Notes under the pieces: model-generated
Told to the model about the DNA's origin: nothing
The model's input: only the letters and a program-made list of their open reading frames with translations
Database searches by the model: none
Assembly (NCBI RefSeq): GCF_030548465.1
Contig: NZ_JAUOSF010000006.1
Location: forward strand, 62,001-126,000
Length of the DNA: 64,000 bases
DNA from: Tamlana sp. 2_MG-2023
GTDB taxonomy: Bacteria; Bacteroidota; Bacteroidia; Flavobacteriales; Flavobacteriaceae
Direction of reading: 5' to 3'
Translations under genes and position numbers: made by a program
In this document: positions 56,003 to 64,000 of the stretch, one piece after another
Layout: every line of letters starts with the position of its first letter
Numbering within the stretch: the first letter of the stretch is position 1

Positions 56003-56554
56003 ATGCCAGATCATCAAATTAACCCTGATAAGTGGATCGATTCGTATTCAGATTACTTATTCAATTACACCATTGCCCGTGTAAGCGACAGGGAAATGGC
56101 GCAAGATTTGGTACAAGACACCTTTTTAGCAGCTTTAAAATCGATGAAAAACTTTAAGGGAGAAGCCAGTGAACGTACCTGGTTAATCTCCATCTTAAAG
56201 CGAAAAATTATTGATCACTACCGTAAAATAAATTCTAATAAAGGTAAAGCTGAAGTTCGTATTAACTATAGAGACTCCGAAAGCGAAGGCGATTGGTTAG
56301 AAGAACGCGTTGCCGATCCTTTTGATAAAACTGCTGAAGATTCTCTTGAGAATTCAGAACTTGGTGATGCCATACACAATTGTTTAAGCAAACTCCCTAA
56401 GAAACAAGCGGAAGTTTTTAAAATGAAAACCATTCTTAATTATGAAACTGAAACAATCTGTAATGAACTAAATATTACAGCGTCTAATCTCTGGGTAATC
56501 ATTCACAGAGCACGAACCGCGATGGCAGATTGTTTAAAAGAAAATTGGTTATAA
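56003..56554 (+). CDS. ECF-type RNA polymerase sigma factor
   Basis: This group IV sigma factor of 183 residues has region 2 (MAQDLVQDTFLAALKSMKNF, then RTWLISILKRKIIDHYRK) and region 4 (KLPKKQAEVFKMKTILNYET, then NLWVIIHRARTAMADCLKE), with no region 3. The linker between them is acidic. It is followed after 3 nt by a small zinc-finger-like protein, the likely cognate regulator. The regulon and signal cannot be read from this sequence. Confidence 0.95.
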   Translation: MPDHQINPDKWIDSYSDYLFNYTIARVSDREMAQDLVQDTFLAALKSMKNFKGEASERTWLISILKRKIIDHYRKINSNKGKAEVRINYRDSESEGDWLEERVADPFDKTAEDSLENSELGDAIHNCLSKLPKKQAEVFKMKTILNYETETICNELNITASNLWVIIHRARTAMADCLKENWL

Positions 56555-56557
56555 ATT

Positions 56558-56818
56558 ATGAGTAGGATAAGGATTTTCATGCCTTGCAAAGAGGCGAGTC
56601 AGGTTTGTGACAAGGTACAATACAAAGAAGCTTCACTTTGGGAAAAAATAAAGTTAAACCTGCATATTGTTTTATGCAGAGGCTGCCGTAAACACACCAA
56701 AGTGAACACCAAATTATCAGAATGCATTAAAAAATCGAATGTCGATTGCCTAGACCCCAAATGTAAGGAAGCCATGAAAAAAGCTTTAGACAAGGCGCTA
56801 AAAAACTATCAACCCTAA
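56558..56818 (+). CDS. Small zinc-finger (ZAS-like) protein, probable anti-sigma partner
   Basis: The 86-residue product has the pattern HIVLCRGC, which fits the HxxxCxxC zinc motif of ZAS anti-sigma domains. An upstream Cys (PCKEASQVCDKV) could be a further ligand. More Cys lie in the C-terminal part (DCLDPKCKEAMKKA). There is no membrane segment, so unlike most anti-sigma factors it would be soluble. It starts 3 nt after the sigma gene, which supports a functional pair. Its 3' end overlaps the convergent gene by 21 bases. Confidence 0.8.
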   Translation: MSRIRIFMPCKEASQVCDKVQYKEASLWEKIKLNLHIVLCRGCRKHTKVNTKLSECIKKSNVDCLDPKCKEAMKKALDKALKNYQP

Positions 56819-57616
56819 AAGCAACCAGAATATAGGTAAGGCTTCAACCCAAAAAGAAGCGTAATATTTTTGCTGTTCTATTCTAGAAAGCCAAACCATC
56901 ATTCCCGTTACGAACACTACAGCTCCTAATACACCCATTCTAGAAAAAGAAAACTGTGTTTTAAAACACTCCAGCACCAAAATAAAAGCCAAAAGTAGCT
57001 GCCCTAAAACCTTAGTTTTTTTCACTCCAATTTTCTGCGGAATCGTTTCTAAATTTAAAGGGTCATATTTTAGATCACGTATCTCAAAAGGCAACATCAT
57101 TACAAGTACAAAGGTAAAACGTTGAATCCCCATTAGAAGCACATCTTGAGTCACACCATAATCTTCATTAATAACCGGTAGAAAAACGCAAACTCCCATC
57201 CATACCAGAGCTATAATAAAAACTTTCAACCCTTCTACCTGTCGTAAGTTTCTTGTTTTCCCTCGTAAAAACGGAATGGCGTAAAAGAAGGTTAATACGG
57301 CAAACACCCCCATAACCAAAATACTTTGGAGTTTTAAATGCAGACCATAATAACACATCATTATAAAGGAAAAAAGCGAGCAAATATGAATCCATTGCAG
57401 CCAATTTGAGAAGCGTTCCTTATAAAATTTTCCAAGACCATAAATTTTAACAAAATTATAACCCGAAATGGTAGCGAAAAAGACAAAGCAAAGGACTACT
57501 TTATCAACACCTAAGCCTAACTCCAATAAGGTCACCCAAGCCAAAGACATCGCGGCTAAAGCCACGTGAACACTACTATAAATATAGAAAGCAAAAAGCT
57601 TTTTTAACAAATTCAT
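56798..57616 (-). CDS. UbiA-like polytopic membrane protein
   Basis: The 272-residue product has about eight hydrophobic spans and resembles the UbiA prenyltransferase family. The region FATISGYNFVKIYG (about 47-60) stands where the first Asp-rich motif would be, and MMLPFEIRDLKYDPLNLETI (about 175-194) resembles the second, with a DxxxD-like pair. The first classical motif lacks its Asp residues, so a normal prenyl-transfer function is uncertain. The start is directly after a TACATTTG box, so the transcript may be leaderless. Confidence 0.65.
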   Translation of the reverse strand: MNLLKKLFAFYIYSSVHVALAAMSLAWVTLLELGLGVDKVVLCFVFFATISGYNFVKIYGLGKFYKERFSNWLQWIHICSLFSFIMMCYYGLHLKLQSILVMGVFAVLTFFYAIPFLRGKTRNLRQVEGLKVFIIALVWMGVCVFLPVINEDYGVTQDVLLMGIQRFTFVLVMMLPFEIRDLKYDPLNLETIPQKIGVKKTKVLGQLLLAFILVLECFKTQFSFSRMGVLGAVVFVTGMMVWLSRIEQQKYYASFWVEALPIFWLLLGLIVF

Positions 57617-57620
57617 AAAA

Positions 57621-57653
57621 CAAATGTAGTTAAAGTGTTGCTAGAGAATTCAA
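57621..57653 (-). promoter_or_regulatory. Promoter for the UbiA-like gene, possibly leaderless
   Basis: On the minus strand TTG (57653-57651), 22 bases, then TACATTTG (57628-57621). The ATG begins only four bases after the box, so transcription would start at or within the start codon. Confidence 0.55.
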
Positions 57654-57703
57654 TTGGTTGAAAACTTTCGATTTTTCGCAATAAATCACGATAAATATTC
57701 ATT

Positions 57704-57711
57704 AATTTTGC
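57704..57711 (+). promoter_or_regulatory. Candidate -7 box for gcvP
   Basis: TAATTTTG fits TAnnTTTG exactly and lies 25 bases before the gcvP ATG. No clear -33 box or glycine riboswitch was seen in the 120-base gap. Confidence 0.5.
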
Positions 57712-57736
57712 GAATTATTTATACAAATACACTTTT

Positions 57737-60586
57737 ATGAATACAAACGCGTTTGCTTTGCGTCATATTGGCCCTAGAGAAGAGGACCAAAACCTTATGT
57801 TAGAAACTCTAGGTTTAGACTCGTTAGATCAATTAATTTACGAAACCATTCCTGATGATATTCGTTTAAAAAAACCGCTTGATTTAGATGAACCTATGAC
57901 CGAATATGAATACTTACTTCATATTCATGCTTTGTCTCAAAAAAATAAAGTTTACAAAACTTATATCGGTTTAGGGTATCATCCAACAGTCTTACCGGCG
58001 GTGATTCAACGTAACGTGTTAGAAAATCCAGGATGGTACACAGCCTACACGCCTTATCAAGCTGAAATTGCTCAAGGACGACTTGAAGCTCTATTGAATT
58101 TCCAAACCATGATTATCGATTTAACCGGTATGGAAATTGCCAATGCATCACTTTTAGATGAAAGTACTGCTGCTGCAGAAGCTATGAGTTTATTATTTGC
58201 AGTTCGCGAACGCGATCAGAAAAAAGCGGGTATTAATAAGTTTTTCGTTTCAGAAAACATTTTACCTCAAACTTTATCTGTCCTTCAAACAAGAGCCACA
58301 CCAATTGGTATTGAATTAGTGATTGGTAATGAGGAATCCTTCGATTTTTCTTCTGAATTTTTCGGAGCTATTTTACAATACCCAGGAAAAGAAGGACAAA
58401 TTACCGATATAGAATCTTTTATTTCAAAAGCAAACGACGCCAGAATTAAAGTAGCCGTTGCTGCCGATATTCTAAGTCTAATTAAATTAGAAGCACCAGG
58501 AAAATTTGGTGCCGATGTTGTTGTTGGAACAACGCAACGTTTTGGTATTCCTATGGGTTATGGTGGCCCACACGCGGCTTATTTCGCAACAAAACATGCT
58601 TACAAACGTGATTTACCGGGTCGTATTATTGGAGTTACCAAAGATACCAACGGAAACCGTGCACTACGTATGGCTCTACAAACAAGAGAGCAACACATAA
58701 AACGTGACAAAGCAACATCTAACATTTGTACGGCTCAAGTACTATTAGCTGTGATGGCAAGTATGTATGCCGTATATCATGGCCCGAAAGGCTTAAAATT
58801 CATAGCAAACAAAGTTCACAACAAAGCGGCAACTTTAGCAAATGCCTTAAAGCAATTAGGATACGAACAAACGAACACTTCGTATTTTGATACGCTTCAA
58901 ATAAAAACCAAAGCAAAGAAAATAGAAAAAATCGCTTCAGATAAAAAGGTGAATTTCTTCTACCCTGATAAGAATACCGTTACCATTTCTATAAATGAAA
59001 CGACTTCTGTTAGCGACATCAACGATTTAATTTCAATTTTTGCTAAAGCAGCGAAGAAAAAAACGATTGCAATTTCTGAAGTTGAACAATTCAATAACAT
59101 ATCAGAAAACATTCAAAGAACCACAGATTTCTTAACAGAACCGGTATTTAACAGTCACCATTCTGAAACGGAATTAATGCGTTACATCAAAATGCTTGAG
59201 CGCAAAGATTTATCGTTAAATCATTCTATGATTTCTTTAGGATCTTGTACGATGAAATTAAACGCAGCTTCAGAAATGCTACCCCTTAGTTCGGTTAACT
59301 GGGGAACCATTCACCCTTTTGCACCACTAAAACAAGCTAAAGGTTATTTAACGATTCTTAAAGCTTTAGAAGATCAACTCACAGAGATTACTGGTTTTGC
59401 TGCTACTTCTTTACAACCAAATTCTGGTGCTCAAGGCGAGTTCGCTGGACTTATGGTTATAAAGGCTTACCACGAATCGCGTAATGATCATCATAGAAAC
59501 ATCTGCTTAATTCCTTCTTCTGCTCACGGAACAAATCCTGCAAGTGCGGTAATGGCTGGTATGAAAGTAGTCGTAACAAAATCAACTGCTGAAGGTAACA
59601 TTGATGTTGATGATTTACGTGAAAAAGCCCAATTACACGCCGATAATTTATCATGTTTAATGGTAACATACCCTTCTACACACGGGGTTTACGAATCTGC
59701 GATTAAAGAAATCACTAAGATTATTCATGATAATGGCGGACAAGTATATATGGACGGTGCCAACATGAATGCCCAAGTAGGATTAACAAATCCTGGAAAC
59801 ATTGGTGCAGACGTTTGTCACTTAAACCTTCATAAAACATTTGCCATTCCTCATGGTGGTGGTGGCCCAGGTGTTGGACCTATTTGTGTTGCTGAACAAC
59901 TTGTACCATTTTTACCTGGAAACCCAATTATAAAAACTGGTGGTAAAGAAGCGATTACAGGAATTTCTGCGGCGCCATTTGGTTCTGCTTTAGTTTGTTT
60001 GATTTCTTACGGATACATTAAAATGTTAGGTGCTGAAGGATTAACCGAATCTACTAAAATAGCCATATTAAACGCCAATTATATCAAGCACCGTTTACAA
60101 GGAAGTTTTGATACTTTATATTCAGGTGAACGTGGTAGAGCAGCACACGAAATGATTGTAGACTGTCGTTCATTTAAAGCTAATGGCATTGAAGTTACCG
60201 ATATTGCCAAGCGATTAATAGACTACGGTTTCCACTCGCCTACCCTATCATTCCCTGTTGCAGGAACTTTAATGATCGAGCCTACGGAAAGTGAAAGCAA
60301 AGCTGAAATCGACAGATTCTGTGATGCTTTAATAGCCATTAAGAATGAGATAGATAACGCTTCAAAAGATGATAATAACAACGTTTTAAAGAATGCTCCA
60401 CATACTTTAGCGATGGTAACTAACGACACTTGGGACTTCCCATACACGCGTGAACAAGCTGCTTTTCCATTGGATTATGTAAAAGATAATAAGTTTTGGC
60501 CAAGCGTAAGACGTGTAGATGATGCCTATGGTGATAGAAATTTAATATGTTCTTGCGCTCCTATTGAAGACTATATTGAGGCTTAA
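57737..60586 (+). CDS. gcvP: Glycine dehydrogenase (decarboxylating), P protein
   Basis: The P protein of the glycine cleavage system decarboxylates glycine and passes the aminomethyl group to lipoyl-GcvH. The 949-residue product is the full-length fused (homodimeric) form. The N-terminal half starts [20 protein letters not shown], and the C-terminal half has the PLP lysine in [20 protein letters not shown] (about residue 700). No gcvT or gcvH is adjacent, so the system is scattered in this genome. Confidence 0.98.
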   Translation: MNTNAFALRHIGPREEDQNLMLETLGLDSLDQLIYETIPDDIRLKKPLDLDEPMTEYEYLLHIHALSQKNKVYKTYIGLGYHPTVLPAVIQRNVLENPGWYTAYTPYQAEIAQGRLEALLNFQTMIIDLTGMEIANASLLDESTAAAEAMSLLFAVRERDQKKAGINKFFVSENILPQTLSVLQTRATPIGIELVIGNEESFDFSSEFFGAILQYPGKEGQITDIESFISKANDARIKVAVAADILSLIKLEAPGKFGADVVVGTTQRFGIPMGYGGPHAAYFATKHAYKRDLPGRIIGVTKDTNGNRALRMALQTREQHIKRDKATSNICTAQVLLAVMASMYAVYHGPKGLKFIANKVHNKAATLANALKQLGYEQTNTSYFDTLQIKTKAKKIEKIASDKKVNFFYPDKNTVTISINETTSVSDINDLISIFAKAAKKKTIAISEVEQFNNISENIQRTTDFLTEPVFNSHHSETELMRYIKMLERKDLSLNHSMISLGSCTMKLNAASEMLPLSSVNWGTIHPFAPLKQAKGYLTILKALEDQLTEITGFAATSLQPNSGAQGEFAGLMVIKAYHESRNDHHRNICLIPSSAHGTNPASAVMAGMKVVVTKSTAEGNIDVDDLREKAQLHADNLSCLMVTYPSTHGVYESAIKEITKIIHDNGGQVYMDGANMNAQVGLTNPGNIGADVCHLNLHKTFAIPHGGGGPGVGPICVAEQLVPFLPGNPIIKTGGKEAITGISAAPFGSALVCLISYGYIKMLGAEGLTESTKIAILNANYIKHRLQGSFDTLYSGERGRAAHEMIVDCRSFKANGIEVTDIAKRLIDYGFHSPTLSFPVAGTLMIEPTESESKAEIDRFCDALIAIKNEIDNASKDDNNNVLKNAPHTLAMVTNDTWDFPYTREQAAFPLDYVKDNKFWPSVRRVDDAYGDRNLICSCAPIEDYIEA

Positions 60587-60690
60587 AACAAGGGTTGAAC
60601 ATCGTAAATTATTTACAAATTAAAACCATCATTATTTAAAACTATTTATATTGCTAGATAGTAAACCTAATCAAGGCAATTTCCTATTTT

Positions 60691-61752
60691 ATGAATATAA
60701 AAATAACAGGAACTGGAAGTTACATTCCTTCTATCATAGAAAGAAACGAAGATTTTCATAAACAAACATTTTTAAATAGTGATGGTTCAATAATTAAAGC
60801 CCCAAGCGAAGTTGTTGTTAAAAAATTTAAAGCCATTACTGGAATTAAAGAACGTCGTTACGTCAAAGAAGATTTAACAACGTCAAACATTGCGACTTTT
60901 GCTGCTGAAAAAGCTATTGACAAAGCGAATATTTCTAAAGAAGACCTTGATTATATTATTGTGGCTCACAATTACGGTGATGTAAAAAACGGAAGCATTC
61001 AAAGTGATACCGTACCAAGCATCGCTTCTAGAGTAAAACACCTTCTACGTATTGAAAACCCAAAATGTGTGGGTTACGATTTACTATTTGGTTGCCCAGG
61101 ATGGATTCAAGGTGTGATTCAAGCGGAAGCTTTTATCAAGTCTGGTATCGCTAAAAAATGTTTGGTTATTGGTGCTGAAACACTTTCTAGAGTGATCGAT
61201 CCTTTTGATAGAGATTCCATGATTTATAGTGATGGTGCTGGTGCGGTTATTCTAGAAGCGACGACAGAGCAACAAGGTGGTATTTTAGCCCATGAAGCGG
61301 CTACTTTCGCTTTAGATGAATCTCATTTTATTTTCTTCGGAGAAACCTATAACAAAGAGAGTGATGACCCAAGGTGTTACATCAAAATGCACGGACGTAA
61401 AATTTACGAGTTTGCATTAACTAACGTCCCTATGGCCATGAAATCTTGCTTAGATAAAAGTGGCATCGCTATTTCTAAAATCAAAAAAATCCTGATTCAT
61501 CAAGCCAACGAAAAAATGGATGAAGCCATTGTAAAGCGTTTTTACGAACTTTACGACATGGAAATGCCAGAAGGTATTATGCCAATGAGTATTGGAAAAC
61601 TAGGTAATTCTAGCGTGGCTACCGTGCCAACTTTATACGATTTGATATTGAATGGTGAGATGGACGGACAAGAAATCAACAAAGGTGACCATATCATGTT
61701 TGCTAGTGTTGGCGCTGGTATGAACATCAACGCCATTGTTTACGAGGTATAA
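60691..61752 (+). CDS. 3-oxoacyl-ACP synthase III family protein (KASIII-like)
   Basis: KASIII enzymes condense acyl-CoA with malonyl-ACP. The 353-residue product has the complete Cys-His-Asn triad: Cys in LLFGCPGWIQG (about residue 127), His in ILIHQANEKMDEA (about 270) and Asn in GKLGNSSVATVPTL (about 308). It differs from the housekeeping FabH by being longer and more divergent around the start. The neighbours are a methyltransferase and a glycosyltransferase, so a lipid or secondary role is possible. No fab genes are nearby. Confidence 0.9.
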   Translation: MNIKITGTGSYIPSIIERNEDFHKQTFLNSDGSIIKAPSEVVVKKFKAITGIKERRYVKEDLTTSNIATFAAEKAIDKANISKEDLDYIIVAHNYGDVKNGSIQSDTVPSIASRVKHLLRIENPKCVGYDLLFGCPGWIQGVIQAEAFIKSGIAKKCLVIGAETLSRVIDPFDRDSMIYSDGAGAVILEATTEQQGGILAHEAATFALDESHFIFFGETYNKESDDPRCYIKMHGRKIYEFALTNVPMAMKSCLDKSGIAISKIKKILIHQANEKMDEAIVKRFYELYDMEMPEGIMPMSIGKLGNSSVATVPTLYDLILNGEMDGQEINKGDHIMFASVGAGMNINAIVYEV

Positions 61753-61775
61753 GCTTAGGAATTCATGATTTGTCG

Positions 61776-61793
61776 TTTCCGTTTTCACGGAAA
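61776..61793. repeat. Short palindrome between the KASIII and methyltransferase genes
   Basis: TTTCCGTTTTCACGGAAA is a perfect 7-bp inverted repeat with a four-base loop. It is not followed by T on either strand, so it is not a normal terminator. It resembles the CGCTTTCGCGGAA motif seen elsewhere in the window. Confidence 0.45.
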
Positions 61794-61811
61794 TAAAAAA
61801 ATAAACCATTC

Positions 61812-62336
61812 ATGTACGAAAAAACATTTCCCAATAAACGTTTTAAACATACCATTGAATTTTTAGAAAAACACATCAATACTTCTGAGTCTATATTAGA
61901 TTTAGGCGTTGTGAATCCGTTTTCTAAAATCATGAAAGCTCACGGTTATCAGGTTGAAAACACAAAAGGTGAAGATTTAGATACCGACACCTCCAACATT
62001 ATAAATTCTGAAGCCGAAGTCATTACAGCCTTTGAGATTTTTGAACACCTGCTCTCCCCATTCACCGTTCTTAAAGCCATTAAATCAGATAAATTGGTGG
62101 CGAGTATTCCGCTGAAACTTTGGTTTTCATCTGCCTACAGAAGTAAAACCGATATGTTGGACCGTCATTATCACGAATTTGAAGATTGGCAGTTTGACTG
62201 GCTCTTAGAAAAAGCAGGCTGGAAGATTATAGACCGCCAAAAATGGACCAACCCGACTAAAAAAATTGGCATTCGCCCTATTTTACGTTGGTTTACCCCT
62301 AGATATTATATTGTTTATGCCGAACGCATTAAATAG
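61812..62336 (+). CDS. Class I SAM-dependent methyltransferase-like protein
   Basis: The 174-residue product resembles a small Rossmann methyltransferase. The SAM-site motif I is weak (SILDLGVVNPFSKIM, about 38-52), and the next acidic strand is present (VENTKGEDLD). TAFEIFEHLLSPFTVLKAI (about 75-93) matches the region after motif II. It is short for the family (about 200-250 residues). It lies between the KASIII gene and the glycosyltransferase gene on the same strand, so it is probably co-expressed. The acceptor is unknown. Confidence 0.72.
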   Translation: MYEKTFPNKRFKHTIEFLEKHINTSESILDLGVVNPFSKIMKAHGYQVENTKGEDLDTDTSNIINSEAEVITAFEIFEHLLSPFTVLKAIKSDKLVASIPLKLWFSSAYRSKTDMLDRHYHEFEDWQFDWLLEKAGWKIIDRQKWTNPTKKIGIRPILRWFTPRYYIVYAERIK

Positions 62337-62357
62337 CACCCTATAAAAAATTCTATT

Positions 62358-63206
62358 TTGAATTTCTACATTGTCATTCCTGCACATAACGAAGAAACCT
62401 CGATTGGGCTCACTTTAGAGTCTTTGGTCAATCAAACCTTGTTGCCCAAACGTGTGGTTGTGGTAAATGATAATTCAACAGATAAAACGCAATCTATTGT
62501 AAACGCTTTCGCGGAAAAGCATCCGTTTATTTCATTGGTAAATTCAAAATCATCAAACAAGCATTTACCGGGTTCAAAAATCATCAATGCTTTTTATAAG
62601 GGTTTTGAAACCTTAGACGAAACCTACGATGTCATTTGTAAATTTGATGCCGATCTTATTTTTCCGAAGCATTATTTAGAACAATTAGCAACTCATTTTA
62701 AAGCCAACCCGAAACTAGGTATGGCCGCTGGCTTCTGTTATATTGAAAAAAACAACGATTGGGTTTTAGAAAACCTCACCAACAAAGACCATATTCGAGG
62801 TGCCTTAAAAGCCTATAGAAAGGCTTGTTTTGAAGAAATCGGACAACTTAAACCTTCCATGGGCTGGGACACCGTTGATGAACTACTGGCTAAATATTAC
62901 GGTTGGGCGCTCATCACCGACGAATCCTTACACGTAAAACATTTAAAACCAACAGGCATCAGCTACAACAAAGCTTCTAAGTACTTACAAGGCGAGGCCA
63001 TGTATAAAATGCGCTATGGTTTTACAATCACCCTAATTTCAGCAGCAAAATTGGCCTTTAAAAAGAAAAGTTTCGCATTGTTTAAGGACTACTTAGCGGG
63101 TTATTTTAAAGCCAAAAAGAACCAAATTGATTTTCTAGTTTCCGAAGAGGAAGGGAAATTCATTAGAAACCTCCGTTGGAAAGGCATGCTCGCCAAGTTT
63201 AGTTAA
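62358..63206 (+). CDS. Glycosyltransferase family 2
   Basis: GT2 enzymes transfer a sugar from a nucleotide donor to lipid or polysaccharide acceptors. The 282-residue product has the A-type fold: FYIVIPAHNEETSIGLTLES at the start, VVVVNDNSTDKTQ, and the DxD motif in ICKFDADLIFPKHYL (about residues 90-104), plus GWDTVDELLAKYYGW. No ATG is at the start; TTG at 62358 gives the normal N-terminus. It follows the methyltransferase by 21 nt. The last bases overlap the convergent endonuclease gene by 8. Confidence 0.9.
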   Translation: MNFYIVIPAHNEETSIGLTLESLVNQTLLPKRVVVVNDNSTDKTQSIVNAFAEKHPFISLVNSKSSNKHLPGSKIINAFYKGFETLDETYDVICKFDADLIFPKHYLEQLATHFKANPKLGMAAGFCYIEKNNDWVLENLTNKDHIRGALKAYRKACFEEIGQLKPSMGWDTVDELLAKYYGWALITDESLHVKHLKPTGISYNKASKYLQGEAMYKMRYGFTITLISAAKLAFKKKSFALFKDYLAGYFKAKKNQIDFLVSEEEGKFIRNLRWKGMLAKFS

Positions 63207-64000
63207 ACATCCAATTTTTATACTGCGCTGAAGCTTCTAATTGATCTTCTAAATCATCTTCCAACTCAGGAAAAAAATCAATACCAGTAAGCCCTTCAAT
63301 TTGATCCACAGGTACTACAAAATCATAAAGTGGCTTATTGGAGTTTTTATGAGGCATTAAAAACCCAATCATTTTAGGAGTTCCACCATTATAATCTACC
63401 AATACTTTATAAAAATAATTAGGAACAGCCACATCTTCATCACCTATAACATCCATATCGCCTTTTAAAACACCGCCAGTCACGACAAAAACACCATCAT
63501 ATTTGGCCGCCCAATAGCGTACTTTTTGCTCTAAGGTGTTCCAAATACCTGCGTTAAATTGATGTTCTTGCGGACTAATATTACTAGTCAAAAAAGTTTC
63601 ATCATAGGCAGCTTTACTTGAACGCCTGTCTCCTGCAGGGCATAGATGTCCGCGATCATAGCCTGAATTCTTATAATTACGCCAATGGGCTGCGCCGGTC
63701 TTTACTGCAGGATCAATTTCAAAATATGGCCGCTTAAAATTGTGATTTGATAGATCAGATTTTTTCAATTCATAAGCCACCCATTCTGGTTGTTCATGAG
63801 CTTCACTATAAGACAAAGAATAGCCTTTGTGATGTATCACCTGCCCGGTGGTACTGGTAGGCAAGAAGAAAGTGTTCGTGGTTGTTTTCGGTGTACTACC
63901 TGCTTCAACAACAACTTGCTGCTCTTCTACTTTTAAATAATGTTCATAACCATACACACCTACCATGATAAGTGCGGCTACAATAGCATACAAACTCCGT
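63199..64000 (-). CDS. DNA/RNA non-specific endonuclease (partial, 5' end beyond the window)
   Basis: This is a beta-beta-alpha-metal nuclease of the NUC1/Serratia type. The catalytic motif is DRGHLCPAGDRRSS, with LTSNISPQEHQFNAGIWNTL downstream holding the metal-binding Asn. The N-terminal region has one hydrophobic span (AIVAALIMVGVYGYEHYL), so it is exported or anchored. The reading frame is open to the window edge, and the only in-frame start (TTG at 63993) looks unlikely, so the true start probably lies past 64000. It may digest external nucleic acids as nutrient. Confidence 0.88.
   Translation of the reverse strand, partial: RSLYAIVAALIMVGVYGYEHYLKVEEQQVVVEAGSTPKTTTNTFFLPTSTTGQVIHHKGYSLSYSEAHEQPEWVAYELKKSDLSNHNFKRPYFEIDPAVKTGAAHWRNYKNSGYDRGHLCPAGDRRSSKAAYDETFLTSNISPQEHQFNAGIWNTLEQKVRYWAAKYDGVFVVTGGVLKGDMDVIGDEDVAVPNYFYKVLVDYNGGTPKMIGFLMPHKNSNKPLYDFVVPVDQIEGLTGIDFFPELEDDLEDQLEASAQYKNWMFN

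Noticed and set aside
57617-57736. Possible glycine riboswitch before gcvP
   Set aside because: The gap is only 120 bases, also holds the promoter of the divergent gene, and shows no recognisable aptamer core.
1-64000. Search by eye for tRNA, rRNA, insertion sequences, prophage and toxin-antitoxin or restriction loci
   Set aside because: No cloverleaf ending in a CCA-type acceptor, transposase, integrase, phage structural gene or defence gene was recognised. A tRNAscan or ISfinder run would be needed to exclude cryptic ones.

Overview
The window looks like chromosomal DNA of a marine-type Flavobacteriaceae bacterium (Bacteroidota). The support is AT-rich coding DNA, a SusC/SusD pair, two secreted proteins with type IX secretion C-terminal signals, no obvious Shine-Dalgarno runs before genes, and several copies of the Bacteroidota promoter box TAnnTTTG. 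A GH16 enzyme of the agarase/porphyranase type with two CBM6 modules points to red-algal galactan use. I cannot name the species from sequence alone.

Positions 1-17702 (minus strand) hold the translation supercluster, read from right to left: rpsL-rpsG-fusA-rpsJ, then rplC through secY-infA-rpmJ-rpsM-rpsK, then rpsD-rpoA-rplQ. Two genes below the usual ORF size cut-off (rpmJ and rpmD) are included. Hairpins with T-runs split the cluster into three likely transcription units: one after rpsJ, one between rpsK and rpsD, and one after rplQ. Each unit begins with a TAnnTTTG box. The unit starting at rplC has a leader of about 145 nt with a perfect 13-bp hairpin.

Positions 17.8-35.5 kb hold an Omp85/TamA-like outer-membrane protein and an orphan SusC/SusD pair with its own terminator. 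After these come housekeeping and envelope genes: rlmB, rhomboid protease, rarA, a hypothetical exported protein, a polysaccharide-deacetylase-like protein overlapping radC, a dienelactone-hydrolase-like protein, an MscS-type channel and mpl.

Positions 35.6-49.7 kb are the most unusual part. A TPR protein is followed by a three-gene operon: a 2159-residue alpha-2-macroglobulin, a small lipoprotein and an M64-type metallopeptidase with a T9SS signal. The macroglobulin carries an embedded SusC-like module (carboxypeptidase-regulatory domain plus TonB plug), which is the best candidate here for something undescribed. Next come an SDR oxidoreductase with a (GTTAATG)n heptamer array directly before its start, a long intergenic region with inverted repeats, and the GH16-Big2-CBM6-CBM6-T9SS enzyme. 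Two copies of a structured intergenic element (35682-35768 and 49434-49584) share sequence blocks and show a compensatory base-pair change in their closing stem.

Positions 49.7-64 kb hold obg, a fused hypoxanthine phosphoribosyltransferase-adenylate kinase, purK-purE, an M3 peptidase, an ECF sigma factor with a small soluble zinc-finger partner, a UbiA-like membrane protein, gcvP, a KASIII-methyltransferase-glycosyltransferase set, and a DNA/RNA non-specific endonuclease cut by the window edge. I saw no tRNA, rRNA, CRISPR array, insertion sequence or prophage.
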